Positions 23,997 through 34,888 of a stretch of 64,000 bases of DNA are shown here, piece by piece. The position numbers and the translations under genes are program-made. Origin of the DNA: Agroathelia rolfsii (Eukaryota; Basidiomycota; Agaricomycetes; Amylocorticiales; Amylocorticiaceae); the NCBI GenBank assembly GCA_018343915.1, contig JABRWF010000006.1:2232001-2296000 (forward strand), read 5' to 3'. Position 1 is the first letter of the stretch. Each line of letters opens with the position of its first letter. The notes under the pieces were generated by a model, which was given only the letters and a program-made list of their open reading frames with translations, made no database searches and was not told the origin of the DNA.

Positions 23997-26813
23997 ATGG
24001 GCGTGCATTCTTTGACTACCTACCTTCGCGAGAAACGTCGTCATCTTTCGTCCTCTATTATTTTCTCAAATCAACTAGGGGATCACGTAGATGCTAGTGA
24101 TCGTACCAATCATGCTGACCGCGTGAATGTTGTTGTTGACGGTTGGTCGTGAGTGTTACTTTGAAATTTCAATCAATCCTTGCATGGCGTGGAAGTGATT
24201 CCAAAAAGGTTCATATACCAACTTCAGCATGATTGCGGCCACCTACCCTGGGTATATGGTGGCGAATATGAGGAGGTCTGTTAATCAATGGCTCAAGCAA
24301 TTCCCTTTTACTCCACTGACTCTATTTTGAACCGTGTAGTTCGTAAAATCTGTCACTACCGTTGTTCAATCTTGGATCGACGTTGGGCTTAATGTTCATT
24401 TCGTCTTTGACGGTAAATTTGACATGTCCTTCCTCGGCTATTACAAAACGTCGAGATCTTGACGCATCTCATCTTGTTGTATACATCAGGTCCGTACCCT
24501 GAAGCAAAGTTTCCTATTCTAATCTCGCGTGCCAAGGAAAACGGAATCAATCCGGCCAACCTGTTCTTTCGTACCTCGGCTGTATCACGCGCCACATCAC
24601 GTTTCTTGGCCGAGTCTCGTATCTTGCCTCCCCTCATCCTCAACAGTGTTATTTATGCACTCGAGGCTCTACAATACTCAAACTCCGGCGATGGTATTTG
24701 TCTTGAGGTTGTCTTTGCCGATGAAGAAGGCGATCCGTACGCAGTTGAACTCGCTGGGCGTATTGGTGCCTACGTGATGGGGCAGGATTCGGATTATGTC
24801 ATACTCGATGCACCAGGGTATTTAGGATACATACCCTTTGAGGAAATGCAATGGTCTATACCGGGCGCTGGTACTGCTCCGTCTGCGGAAAGTCATGATG
24901 ATGCTGATGCCGGATTTCGGCCAGTGGTCAAGAAGAAAAACAAGTACAGCGCTGGTGTTTCTACTACTCTCGGACACGGACTCCTCCCACCTGCTTCGAG
25001 CGGTGGAATGCTGATGTTGAGCGCCGTGGCGTACATGCCTTCCACTCTCGCGACACACCTAAAGATTCCGCCGAATCTACTGCCTTTGTTCGCTTCCCTT
25101 GTGGGTAACGACTTCTCGCAGAATTTGACGTCTACTGGGGGACGTCCTGTCCAGAGTCTTTTCTTCGAATCACGCATGACAGGCGTAGCTCGCATCGAGC
25201 GTGTAGCGGGGACCATCTATGCCGTTCTTCATCCTCCTTTGAACAAACGTAATGCTGCTATAGGCAACGTGCTGGATTTCATTGCCAAGGTTGTCCAGTC
25301 GCTTTTGATCAGGCCACTATCGTCGATGGGCTCCGGCGAAGTTGATGCTGCTGTTGACAGCATCGTCCAGACTACCGTGCGCTATGCAAAAGTAAAAGGC
25401 GATGCCACCACAGGTCTACCTAATACATCGACCCCGTCGCATGAAACAACAGTCTGTGCAATACACAATAACGGATCATGCGATCTTCTCCAAGCTTTTT
25501 CTCTGAAAATTCCAGACCAGGATTTATTCTCGGACGTACACAGCCAGTTTGGAAATGCAATACAATCTCGGCTCTTGCAACAGGAAAAACTTCGTACCAT
25601 TTTTATGAATGCATATCGTCATGGAGCACTCTCTGCTCGGATCGTAGACTTGATGCACACAGGAACCATGTGGCCTAGGATATTTCTGGAAAACCCTGAT
25701 ATGGAGACTGTTGCAGTCAGCATTGGACGCCCTATCCGTGAATGGGTGTACGCCTGCTTAGATGATTCCATAGGCATTTTAGCCGCGACTGAAGCTGAGG
25801 AGACCCTTCAAGAAGAAAAACCGGAAGATACTGCATCCGATGATGACGAGATCATCGATGTCATGGAGGATCCTGACTCTGACGAAGAAAATATCAACGA
25901 GGGTGACGGCATAGACCTTCTAGCCCCACTAGTAGGGCAGTTACAGCAAGTGCAGATGGCCGGCGTAATCTCAACGCCTGCTTTCTCAACAGAGTCTACG
26001 GACCAGGATGGCTCGGATGTTGCCCATGAGTCATCAGCCGATATTTTCATTACCGAATATATTCGAAGGGGTGGGCGGCTAGCAGAGGAGCTCGTACAGG
26101 TCCAGCCTCTATCAAAGTTGCTTGATGGGACTGGACTGTATGCGCATGGTTTGCCATATGTGCTGCGTCCTCAAGACGATCGATTGGTACTGCTTTGTCA
26201 TGCATTGCACTCGAATATTCCAGAAATACTTTCCCTGCCGCCTGAAGATCTCATGCCTGCACTGGTGCTCCGATTAATCGTCCATACCCTCAATGAACGT
26301 GCATTAGCCGGTAACAGCAAGGAGAAAGACAAAGAGCGATGGACCGTTCACGAAGGGCGATCATTCATAGCTTCATTCGTTCCATCATCCCCGGCCAAAG
26401 CCGATGATGCTCATTTAACTGCTGCGTCACCGACTAGTCATCCAACCATCACAGACCGCCACATCCAGCTCACGGCCCAAGCATGCACCGCTCTCGAATC
26501 AGTATTGCAACTGACGCAGGTACTACTCCTTTCCGACCGGGTTCCTAGTCCCATTCACCGGTTCAGCGGGCGTCGTTTTCATGCATGGCTTTCTCGCGAT
26601 GCCACTATGGGTACCCTGTTAGATGCTGTCTCTGAATCAACATGGAAAGCTTGCCAATCAGGTTTGGGCTTTGCTGCCGAACGCAAAGTGGGAAGTCGGA
26701 GGAAAAACAAGCCCGTTACCGATCACGTGACCGGAAATGACTCTGGGCGGCCAAAGATGACTAAGAAGCCGCCGCTTTCCCGAGGAATGTTTGACGTCTT
26801 GGTAGAAACGTAG
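23997..26813 (+). CDS. Asteroid / XPG-like domain protein
   Basis: Member of the asteroid (ASTE1-like) branch of the XPG/FEN nuclease fold. Four exons: 23997-24148, 24209-24275, 24340-24412, 24490-26813; 871 residues. It begins MGVHSLTTYLREKRRHLSSS, the expected XPG-type N terminus. Acidic residues fall in the usual nuclease-fold positions: VVVDGWSFIYQL, VHFVFDGPYPEAK, and ADEEGDPYAVELAGRIGAYV followed by GQDSDYVILD. The C-terminal half is family-specific with an acidic stretch near residue 560 and a basic tail. Exon 2 begins after aaaaag at 24208; the later cttcag would introduce a stop. Nuclease activity is plausible from the retained acidic residues but unproven. Confidence 0.87.
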
Positions 26814-26946
26814 TTGAAATCTGTAGCAGCGTTACAGGACACAACATAAATACATACGATTGATTAAGTATATTGGTATGACTTGTTTGCTGCAAAAGTT
26901 GATTGTTGTAGGAAACAAGATCAAAAAACAACATTCTTTATTCCAG

Positions 26947-27189
26947 TCAGAAAGCTGTGTTCCCGGCAGCTGACCAGATCTGAGCAGATGTTGTGTATAA
27001 GTTTTGCGTAGATGCTTCATTGCTGCATTGTCGGAGCGATGCAGTGATGATCCAAGATTGGCACTGCCGCGGGGGCTGTGTTCTAGAGTCCCAGATACAT
27101 GAATCTACGCCTGTGTAGGCATAGACGCCGTCGTACTGATAACCACGCCTTGTGCACTGGTATGAACACTGCATTGATAGCGCTGCCAC
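26947..27189 (-). CDS. Cys/Trp-rich C-terminal exon of an unidentified small protein
   Basis: Open minus-strand frame of about 80 codons entered through a good acceptor (ttcag at about 27190) and ending at 26947. It reads with regular codon use: CSYQCTRRGYQYDGVYAYTG, VDSCIWDSRTQPPRQCQSW, ASLRQCSNEAST. Five cysteines in a short chain suggest a small secreted protein, but no first exon or signal peptide could be found before the divergent gene at 27303. It may be the remnant of one. Confidence 0.3.
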   Translation of the reverse strand: MAALSMQCSYQCTRRGYQYDGVYAYTGVDSCIWDSRTQPPRQCQSWIITASLRQCSNEASTQNLYTTSAQIWSAAGNTAF

Positions 27190-27302
27190 ACCTGAATTTA
27201 TAAGTCAATAGCGACATGAACATTTCTCTAAACAGATCCCCATATCACTCTCTACCAACTTGAAGTGTCTACTCACACAACATCAGCTACTAAACTCGAA
27301 AC

Positions 27303-27897
27303 ATGTCGCATAATGGAACAGAATCTCAGCGTACCTCCCCCAAAGTTGATATCATTACATTTCGACGAGGCGACAAGATGGTATATGTCCCTTTATCGAG
27401 AAGCTATGAGGTAATAATATATTTCCACTCTCGTGAATTGCTTAATATTAACTGGCAGAAATCAATAGGAGACTATAAAAAATGCGCGCAAAGTCTTCTC
27501 AGATCTGGCTAACATCAAACCAGATCATATCGTTCTGTCTCTTGGAGTATATATGAAAGAAACAAGAGCCAAAGTCCACATCAGCCCTATGGCCTGGCCT
27601 TCTGTGGCGGCAACTCTCCATCGCTATGAAGTCCTCAATGTTGAAGTCGAGGAGGACAAACAAGACTCTGACGAGGGCTTTTCCCATAAAAAAGTCGACT
27701 TCAAGTTTATCGTACAAGACATGGACGCACCTTTGGAACCCCCGTCGTATCTGACGGTCCCCGAGGTGTCTTTACCAGAATCTATCCGCCGTTCGAGGTC
27801 ATACGAGCAGTGTAGACCATCATCACCAGATGGTAAAGCGTCTACACACTCGGAAAAGACCGAGAAAATTTCGTGGCTCAAAAGACTCTACCATTGA
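27303..27897 (+). CDS. Small protein of unknown function, possible beta-grasp fold
   Basis: Two exons (27303-27410 and 27469-27897) give 178 residues. The intron (27411-27468) must end at caatag, because the earlier ggcag acceptor leads to a stop. The N-terminal 85 residues alternate predicted strands and a helix: VDIITFRRGDKMVYVPLS, then EETIKNARKVFSDLANI, then DHIVLSLGVY, a layout compatible with a ubiquitin/PB1-like beta-grasp. The rest is acidic and polar, with a basic, tryptophan-containing C terminus. I do not recognise a family. It diverges from the Cys-rich trace and is convergent with the NAD kinase gene. Confidence 0.65.
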
Positions 27898-28326
27898 ACA
27901 TTCAGCATAGGGCAAGATGGGTACTATAGGAATCACATCAACCTGGATGTATATGTACTCCGCACTGGGTTTATAACTTATGATCTTGTTCTGTATGCTA
28001 TGCTTCCCTATACTCTATGTCCATCCAGTATGCAGCATGAGGAAACGTTTTTGCAGACATACTATACATTGAATACTTCCGGTTGCTTCATTCATCAGTT
28101 TCGCCATCTGTATTTCTTACTCCCACGGATTTTGTGTGATACCCCTAGATTTTATTCGTTTGTTTGTTTAGTTGTATCCAGTTTTTCACATTCACGTAGC
28201 AAAGATCTGAGATTGAATAACAATATATCGTGCAGTTTATATTAAATTTGAAGCTTTTGAATGGACATGATATAATAAATCTGTGTACAAAAAGGCCGCG
28301 CGTACATAGCAAGTTATAGTATATAG
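27898..28326. other. Convergent intergenic region
   Basis: About 430 bp of AT-rich sequence between two convergent stop codons; presumably the 3' UTRs of both genes. Nothing else seen. Confidence 0.5.
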
Positions 28327-29980
28327 CTATGACCCACTGTATCGCGATAGTGCCTTGCTCCTAAACGTAGCATTGTACTGCAATAGATTGTTTATATCCC
28401 GAACCCAATCATCTTCCTTGCCTGGCGGAACCCCCTCTTGAGCCAGGTTTCGCTCGTCCTGTTCAGTCGCGATCGAAGAACGGTTTATGCAAGGAACAGG
28501 GTATGGGGATGCTTCTATAGTGACAGATTCTCCTGGGCTGAGAGTATTTGTTATGCGACCATCCATAGATACCCCTGCAGCCGCCCTGCTATGATCTCCG
28601 ATCTACAACGAGAGCGAAGGAGAGAGGAAACAAAAACTGAGAAATACCCTTTTTGTGTTGATGGAAATTTTTCTTACACGCAAGGTCACAGATGAGGATG
28701 ATGGGAAAACCAGTGGTCTGAACGACAAGCTCCGTGGACAAATGGGCGTCAAGACGATAGCGCTTAGCGAGGGATGCACAATCGGACCACCAGCCGAAAG
28801 TGAATAAGCTGTTGACCCAGTAGGTGTTGATACGATAAGACCATCGCACTGACAATAAAAATAAACCATGCTTCCAGTGCGACAGATAACTGTGAACTTA
28901 CAACCGCCTCTGTCAAATGTTGGCCGTCGACAAAAATATCAATGGTGTTGAGGTGTGGGCTCGCGCCTCTGTGTAAAGCGACTTCATTCATTACCTGCCA
29001 GTCTACCCAGCTGTCAGTTTCCTTGGGACTCAGAGAAGCTATATGCATAAAAGTTACCATCAGTTGCTTGTCCTAGCTTTCTTCCGATCCTATCATGGAA
29101 TGATAAAGCCAGACGCATCCTATTCAAAATCGTAGCTTTGCCTTCAAAAATACTCTCCACAGCCTGCGCATAATGATCCACATCTTCGCAATGATCGATG
29201 AGCCACACGGTCTTTGGAAATTTTACGCGTAAATAAATGAAGACATACGAAATGGAAGTAAGAAACCCAGTGTCCCCATTGAAAAACTTAGGACTGGAGG
29301 CACTGCTCCGGCGCTGAACAGAGAGGACGCATGAAGAATCGTGCCATCTCCGCCAAAGGTAACAATCAGGTCAATCTTCTCGGCGCCAATACCTGCGTGT
29401 CAACAAATTTTGGAGAGGTCAGCGCGCCTAAGGTCTGCACAGGAGTTTATATTCTGAAACTGACCAGGGGACCATGCTTGGACACCCGCCAAGCTCTCGG
29501 GTTTCTTTTCTCCGTAAATACGCACGTCTGGATGCTCCTTGTTCACGTATCTGAATGTATTTGTAAGACAAAGATAGCTGCGGTGGAGGCCGACGGAGCA
29601 GGCAGAGCCATCGGAAGACCTACGCAATGAAAGTTTCGATGGCTTGGAGCACAGGCGGCGTCCGCAGCTTGTTCACGATTAGCATAGACTTTGGAGGTGC
29701 GGTGACGAGGCTAAGGACGGAGTGTCTGTCTTATAATATAAACTTGTCATTCGTGCCCCCCTTTTTTGGCAGAATGAGTAATACTGAAAACGAACGTTCG
29801 CGAGAGATGAGGAGGATATTTCACTGGAGGACGTGTTGACATGGATCGGCGAGCTTGCAGCCATGGTCTGATCTGGTTCCATTGTTGTGTCGAGCAATGG
29901 ATAGGTTGCCGAGACCTAGTACTTGTTATGATAGAGCATCTCAGATGCTGTACTCTGGACCTAAGCAGACTGTTGGACAT
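28327..29980 (-). CDS. NAD kinase with mitochondrial-type N terminus
   Basis: Phosphorylates NAD(H) to NADP(H). Eight exons: 29980-29796, 29725-29624, 29550-29465, 29392-29249, 29183-29058, 29002-28902, 28848-28678, 28602-28327; 396 residues. Diagnostic motifs: [15 protein letters not shown] (GGDGT at about 138-142), [52 protein letters not shown], and [20 protein letters not shown]. The first exon is Arg/Ser-rich with almost no acidic residues ([20 protein letters not shown] and on), as in a mitochondrial presequence, so a POS5-like organellar enzyme is possible. Reading from this ATG is the only one that stays in frame across intron 1 (donor gttcgt, acceptor gacag). The downstream ATG giving [10 protein letters not shown] is in another frame. 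Confidence 0.93.
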
Positions 29981-30461
29981 GAATATTGAATGATGGTCAG
30001 TTGCAGAGATCGCTGAGATTCAATGTGCTGTTTACTTCCGGTATAATGGGCGCTTATTTATCACACCGAGACCGAGTTGGAGTGAGTCAAAAGCCGATCT
30101 TAAAGTCGATTTTTTTTGGATAGCTTTGAACTACTATCTAAGACGAAATCAGGGTGTTCTCAAGAGCCGAGATAAGCAAATAATACATGATACCACACTA
30201 TATGACATTTAACAATGGCATAACTACATGACAACACAAGACATGTATCATAGCGGTCCTATCATCAACACCGCTCAAAAGGTACAAAGCGATCTACATA
30301 CAACCATCGCCTAAAGTAATCATACACTCTTACAAAAATCTGCTCTCTTAGCTGCTGCATATACACATGAACCCCAAGCAAATGGGCTCTAATCGTCCTG
30401 CGGCCATTCCAGATGACCAACAAACACTTGGTTAATACATACTCTCTCTCCACAAAGAACG
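29981..30461. other. Intergenic region
   Basis: About 480 bp between the NAD kinase start and the stop of the next minus-strand gene. It should hold the NAD kinase promoter (right of 29980) and a 3' UTR. AT-rich, no coding signal. Confidence 0.45.
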
Positions 30462-31948
30462 TCAAGCAAAATCCCCAAACAGGCTCTCCATTTTCATGTT
30501 TAGGAGCTCCTCTATCTCGCTCAACTCAGGATCAAACACGACGGCCGAAAAGGGACCCCGGCTTGATCTCCTCGTCGGTGTGTTCTCCCCCTCGTCATCC
30601 GAGTCGGAGAACACCTCTACTGTCGGTGTGCACGCCGGTGGTGAGGGCACTGTAGGCGAGAACGGCGGGGCAAATTCCGAAAGGGGGATTGGCAACAACA
30701 TGGATGAGTAAGGCGCTGTGGGCGTTTCTGCATGATCTTCCGACGATGATGACGATGATGATGACGATAACGACGATGGAGATGAAGGGGCAGTGGTGGT
30801 AGTAATGGAAATGGTAGGCATTTCGACGGTGGTAGCAGTAGCGGCGGCAAGCGCTGTGAGCGCTGTTAAATCTGCACATAGGGGCTGCATGGGCACAACT
30901 GGGGAGAATGGTGGTGATGCGATGCTATCAACGGCGCTGTACGGCGGTGCTGGAGATTGAATGTGGTTTAGCGTAAGTAACGGGTGGAAGTTTTCTTCAT
31001 ATGGAGAAGAGCGGGGCGCTGGGGACTGTTCGGGATGGAGCATAAGCATAGGGCGGAAGGCGCCCGTTCTAATCGTTTGGGAGGGGGACAAGGAACCAGA
31101 AGACGGAGACGGATAGGTACTCAGGTCACTGCAGATGTTTCAATGGGGCGTTAAGCATTTCCTCTAGCGAATAACAGCACCGCACATGCAACACATACTC
31201 TTTCCGACAGAAGGTATCTTGTTCCGAAATTTTTCCTTGAGATGTGCTATCCTCAGAACCAGGGATACGGATGGACAGCTGGAAGGCGAGTATGAGCAAT
31301 CCACACCCCCGTAAGGACTATGATAGGGATGTGCTTACACGGCGCTTAAGCTCATTCTTGATAACACGGTTCGCAGACTGCGAATCAGCGCAGCCAGAGG
31401 TATTGGGTAAGTTGTGGTACAGCTCGCCGCCACGGAAGGCTCCAAAAGTGTCCTGGAGCTCCTGGGCCCGGGACCGCTGCTGAGAGCACTTCTCGATCAA
31501 CTGCTCAGTAAGCACCTAAAATGGAAGCCACACAGGTCACTCAAAAACTTAAAATGGATAGACAAAATACATCGGGTTAAGATGAACTACGAACCTCATT
31601 TCCGGACGTCAAAGCAGATTCAAGCTGCTCGACCACGGTCATTTGTTCAGTCACGAACTGCAGCGCTCCCGCGAGCACATTACTCGTGAGACGCAGGATG
31701 GTGAGCATCTCTCCCACAGCCGGGACATCGACGTGACTCGGGAGGAGAGCGGTAGTGACCTGATTGCTGCTGTTGAAAGTAGTAGCCGACATGTCCTGCA
31801 TATCTAACACGGTCGCGTGACGATGGGCCCAGGCGGACGCCAACGCGCGCGAGTCTTCCTCGTCGAGGTCAAGGTGGTGGGATACACCTCCCATGGGACG
31901 AATGCTACGAGCAGAAAGGTCGTAAGGACGAGATGGTATGGCCAGCAT
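30462..31948 (-). CDS. Ser/Pro-rich protein of unknown function
   Basis: Four exons (31948-31595, 31515-31339, 31278-31199, 31128-30462) give 425 residues. Residues about 40-180 look helical and folded (EMLTILRLTSNVLAGALQFV, VLTEQLIEKCSQQRSRAQEL). From about 205 onward it is a long disordered Ser/Pro/Thr tail with an acidic-serine block (SSSSSSSEDHAET). It ends with a short amphipathic acidic helix, ELSEIEELLNMKMESLFGDF, which could be a docking or activation segment. I do not recognise a family. All four exons use ordinary GT-AG introns. Confidence 0.7.
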
Positions 31949-33373
31949 ATCGTAAGAAAGGCGTCGGGTAAAGGGATGATGGGCAAATCAGGGTGGGTCC
32001 CCAACCGAATAGATAATATAAACACGGCCAGAAATCGTGCACGAGGAACGCGCGAGTTTACACGAACGCACGGCATGAGTCGAGGCGTGTTCAAATATGG
32101 TGGAGTACGAACACCACGAGGCCGCTTAGGCGTAGGCCTGACCGGATTTGGATAATACTTCAGGAGGTTGAAAACATTATAATAGAGAACGAGTATTTCA
32201 GAGCCACTCAGATGACCTCGCAAATGACACAATACTGGAGTACTGGAACACCAAGCCTATACAACACCTTTGACTACGGAGAACAAGCAAAAAGGCACTT
32301 CAGAGGACGGATAAATATTAGATTGGCATTTACGACACAGTTGAAAATACATCAAATTGATACACGAGGATACCAGTCCTTATCTCTCTACATGCGCAAG
32401 CAACCTGGAAAAATTGGTCAGCTGGATATCGAAGATTCATAAGGGGTCAATAAGATCAGGGTGTCAATTCTGGAGCCCGCCTTGAACTCAAAACAATGAG
32501 TCCAAGTATACTCCCTGAAGAAATTCATGGAAAAATATCCAAGACATCATCGAACAAATGAAGAACAACTTCTCACCTATCTCATACCGCCTTGCAGGCT
32601 GCTGTCGCACTAGATAACAGATAATGAATGGAGCGAAGTCCATAGTAGGAAAAAATAGTAATGCACGGTGCGTCGACCGAGAGTAAGCCCCATTGAGTTG
32701 AAAAGTCCCGTAAGGGGGAATCTTATCAATCGCATAACTATGTCTATGAGCAACGGGTGCCCAAGATGCACGTAGGCAAACACAAGCAAAACCAAATGGC
32801 TCATGTCTTCGCCACTTGGCGCCTTTGAGAGTGCCGCCCACAGCAAGCATGAGGCAGCTGACCGGGTCGAGAGAGTGTCACGGCATCGTCCAAGACCGAG
32901 ATCATGGGAGCCAGATGACAAGTCTATGGGCCTCGCCCACCCTGCGCCCTGATGAGTCCCGGCGTGCTTAGCGTCGGCCGCTTTCCAAAGAACATACAGG
33001 GCGAGGATAAAATAAACCAGCGGATCTCCGGAGACTTTCCCCACAGCAAAAGAAGAAAAACACGGGCTAGAATGCCTGGTTTTCTGTGCGGGAGCTGCGA
33101 CGGCGATTCTTTAGACGACGTCGTGTGTGTGAAAGTTTTACGTGAACGGAAGAAAACACGAGTCTAGCTGCATTTGGGACTCCGCTGTGGCGTCGTAATT
33201 CAGAGTGGCGTTGTAGTGCCACTGTGGCAACTGTGGCAGACATCCGAGTCTGCGCCGCGAAGGATCGTCAGCGACAAGAGCACACATAATCATCTCATTA
33301 ACCCTTCACTCTCTCGACTGCACACTATAGGGCAACATATCATATCGCACTATACTGGCACTTGCATTTAAAT
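31949..33373. other. Long divergent intergenic region
   Basis: About 1.4 kb between two divergent starts. Overlapping minus-strand open frames around 32488-33044 contain hydrophobic runs but have no start, splice or family support. Otherwise nothing recognisable. Confidence 0.4.
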
Positions 33374-34437
33374 ATGGCTTCCGATGATGCTGATGGCTCT
33401 ATCCCTCGCACGTCTCAAGCAACCGATAGCCAAACGCCCACACAGACGCAGCCTCGGAGAGTGCGCGCTAGACCCGCAAGCTACTACGGTCTTCCCCATG
33501 TCGTTATCTATAACGATCAACCAGGCAAGTTACATGACTTCGAGCAACTAATTCTTCATTGTATATATAAACAGACTTCTTTTATAGGGCCGCGATCTGG
33601 CCGCGTGGATGAACGCTGCTTCACATACTGCTCGCAGACATCAAACGGTCGCAGCGCCAACCGGCCACCCAAGTGTCGCTCTGTGTGCATACGGCGTGTG
33701 TTTGAGCACGAGTTAAATAACATCATGAACCTACCCATCAGCTATGACTCGGATCGTAAGCCAATGATCCCACTTCCGCAGCATCTACAAGACAAGGATT
33801 CGCATGAGCCACGGCGGTTTTACCAGGAGGGCTATTACTTTTGGACGACGACAGATTTCTGGAGTCATCAAGAGAAGACGGAAATGATGAGGTTTACACT
33901 ATCGCAGCAGATGAAGTATGAAATGCGGAAGCTCGAGCGCACGGTGGCGTATGAAGAGTACAAGAAGCGCATGCGGGACGTACAGGTGAGGCCGTCGTCC
34001 AATAGCAGCGCCAGTGTTAGTGCTGGCTCGTCAGAGGACTCTAGCAGCGGTAGCCACCATGGTGCAGACATGCCTTCTTCCAGTACGCCGACCACGCCTC
34101 CTCCCTCGCCACCTTCCCCGTCGTGAGTTTGGTTAGTTCTGCACGCGAGTTTTATAATACTCATTCCTTGATTCTCATTCACAGAGAAGCATTTATGGTG
34201 CACTTGCCTACGTCGTTCACACCCATCTATCAGCAGGTACAAACCGCACTGCAGCCATCTCGCAAGCTGATGGGCCTTGTCCATGAAAGCATAGTCTCTG
34301 GGGCACAGAAGGAACTTATGCTCAAGATATGGGATAAGGCTTGGACACACGAACCTATTCTACTCGCCCAAAAGGTGATTGACCGGGTGGTGCAAGTTTG
34401 GAAAGCTGGACCACCAGAAGACACGGACACCAAATAG
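33374..34437 (+). CDS. Unknown protein with twin CX3C motif
   Basis: Three exons (33374-33524, 33588-34122, 34185-34437) give 312 residues. The first intron has a GC donor (gcaagt) and is 63 bp, so its retention would also keep frame. After splicing the protein reads DQPGPRSGRVDERCFTYCSQ, then PPKCRSVCIRRVFEHE, giving CX3C-14 residues-CX3C. A Trp/Tyr-rich stretch follows (EGYYFWTTTDFWSHQEKTE), then a charged helix (MKYEMRKLERTVAYEEYKKR) and a Ser/Pro linker. The third exon looks helical: FTPIYQQVQTALQPSRKLMG and HEPILLAQKVIDRVVQVW. No family is recognised with certainty. The Cys pattern could bind metal or form paired disulfides. Confidence 0.75.
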
Positions 34438-34888
34438 ACATGATGACTACGCTCATTGCCCTAATTAATATTCTTTAATACTCCCCCACTCTCATTCCGT
34501 TATGTATTGTACCTCTAGACCTGGCTTGCATACATACCTTAGTATAAACACCAATGTTTTTCTTTTTTGTTCTTTGGATACTTTTGGCAATGGAGATTAC
34601 GTCTTGCTGGAGCGTGACAATGGAGAAGATATATTGAGGCAACGTGGGGGAGTATATAGATGGTGCTGATGGGCATGATGATAGTGATCGTTATAATGGA
34701 GATAGCCCACCATTGTTGACCAGAGACATTGAAGAGTATTTTGTTGCCGCTGCTGCTGCTGCTGACGACGACGAAGAGTAAGGAGGAAGACTCTGTTGTT
34801 TTCTAAGATATACTGAGTAAGTGCCTGTGCACCCTCTCTCTTCCCCCCTCCCCCCCGCCCTCCCAGTCCCTCTCGGGCGTCAAGCGTC
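34438..34888. promoter_or_regulatory. Spacer and KIN1 promoter / leader
   Basis: About 450 bp between tandem plus-strand genes. A C/T-rich tract (about 34831-34875) lies directly before the kinase ATG and resembles the pyrimidine leaders of other genes here. Confidence 0.4.

Noticed and set aside
24230..24275. Asteroid gene exon 2 starting at the cttcag acceptor
   Set aside because: It produces an immediate stop in the required frame; the earlier aaaaag acceptor gives WSFIYQLQHDCGHLPWVYGG, which fits the family.
32488..33044. Overlapping minus-strand frames with hydrophobic runs
   Set aside because: No start context, no consistent splice pattern, unknown sequence, and both frames are equally open, suggesting chance.
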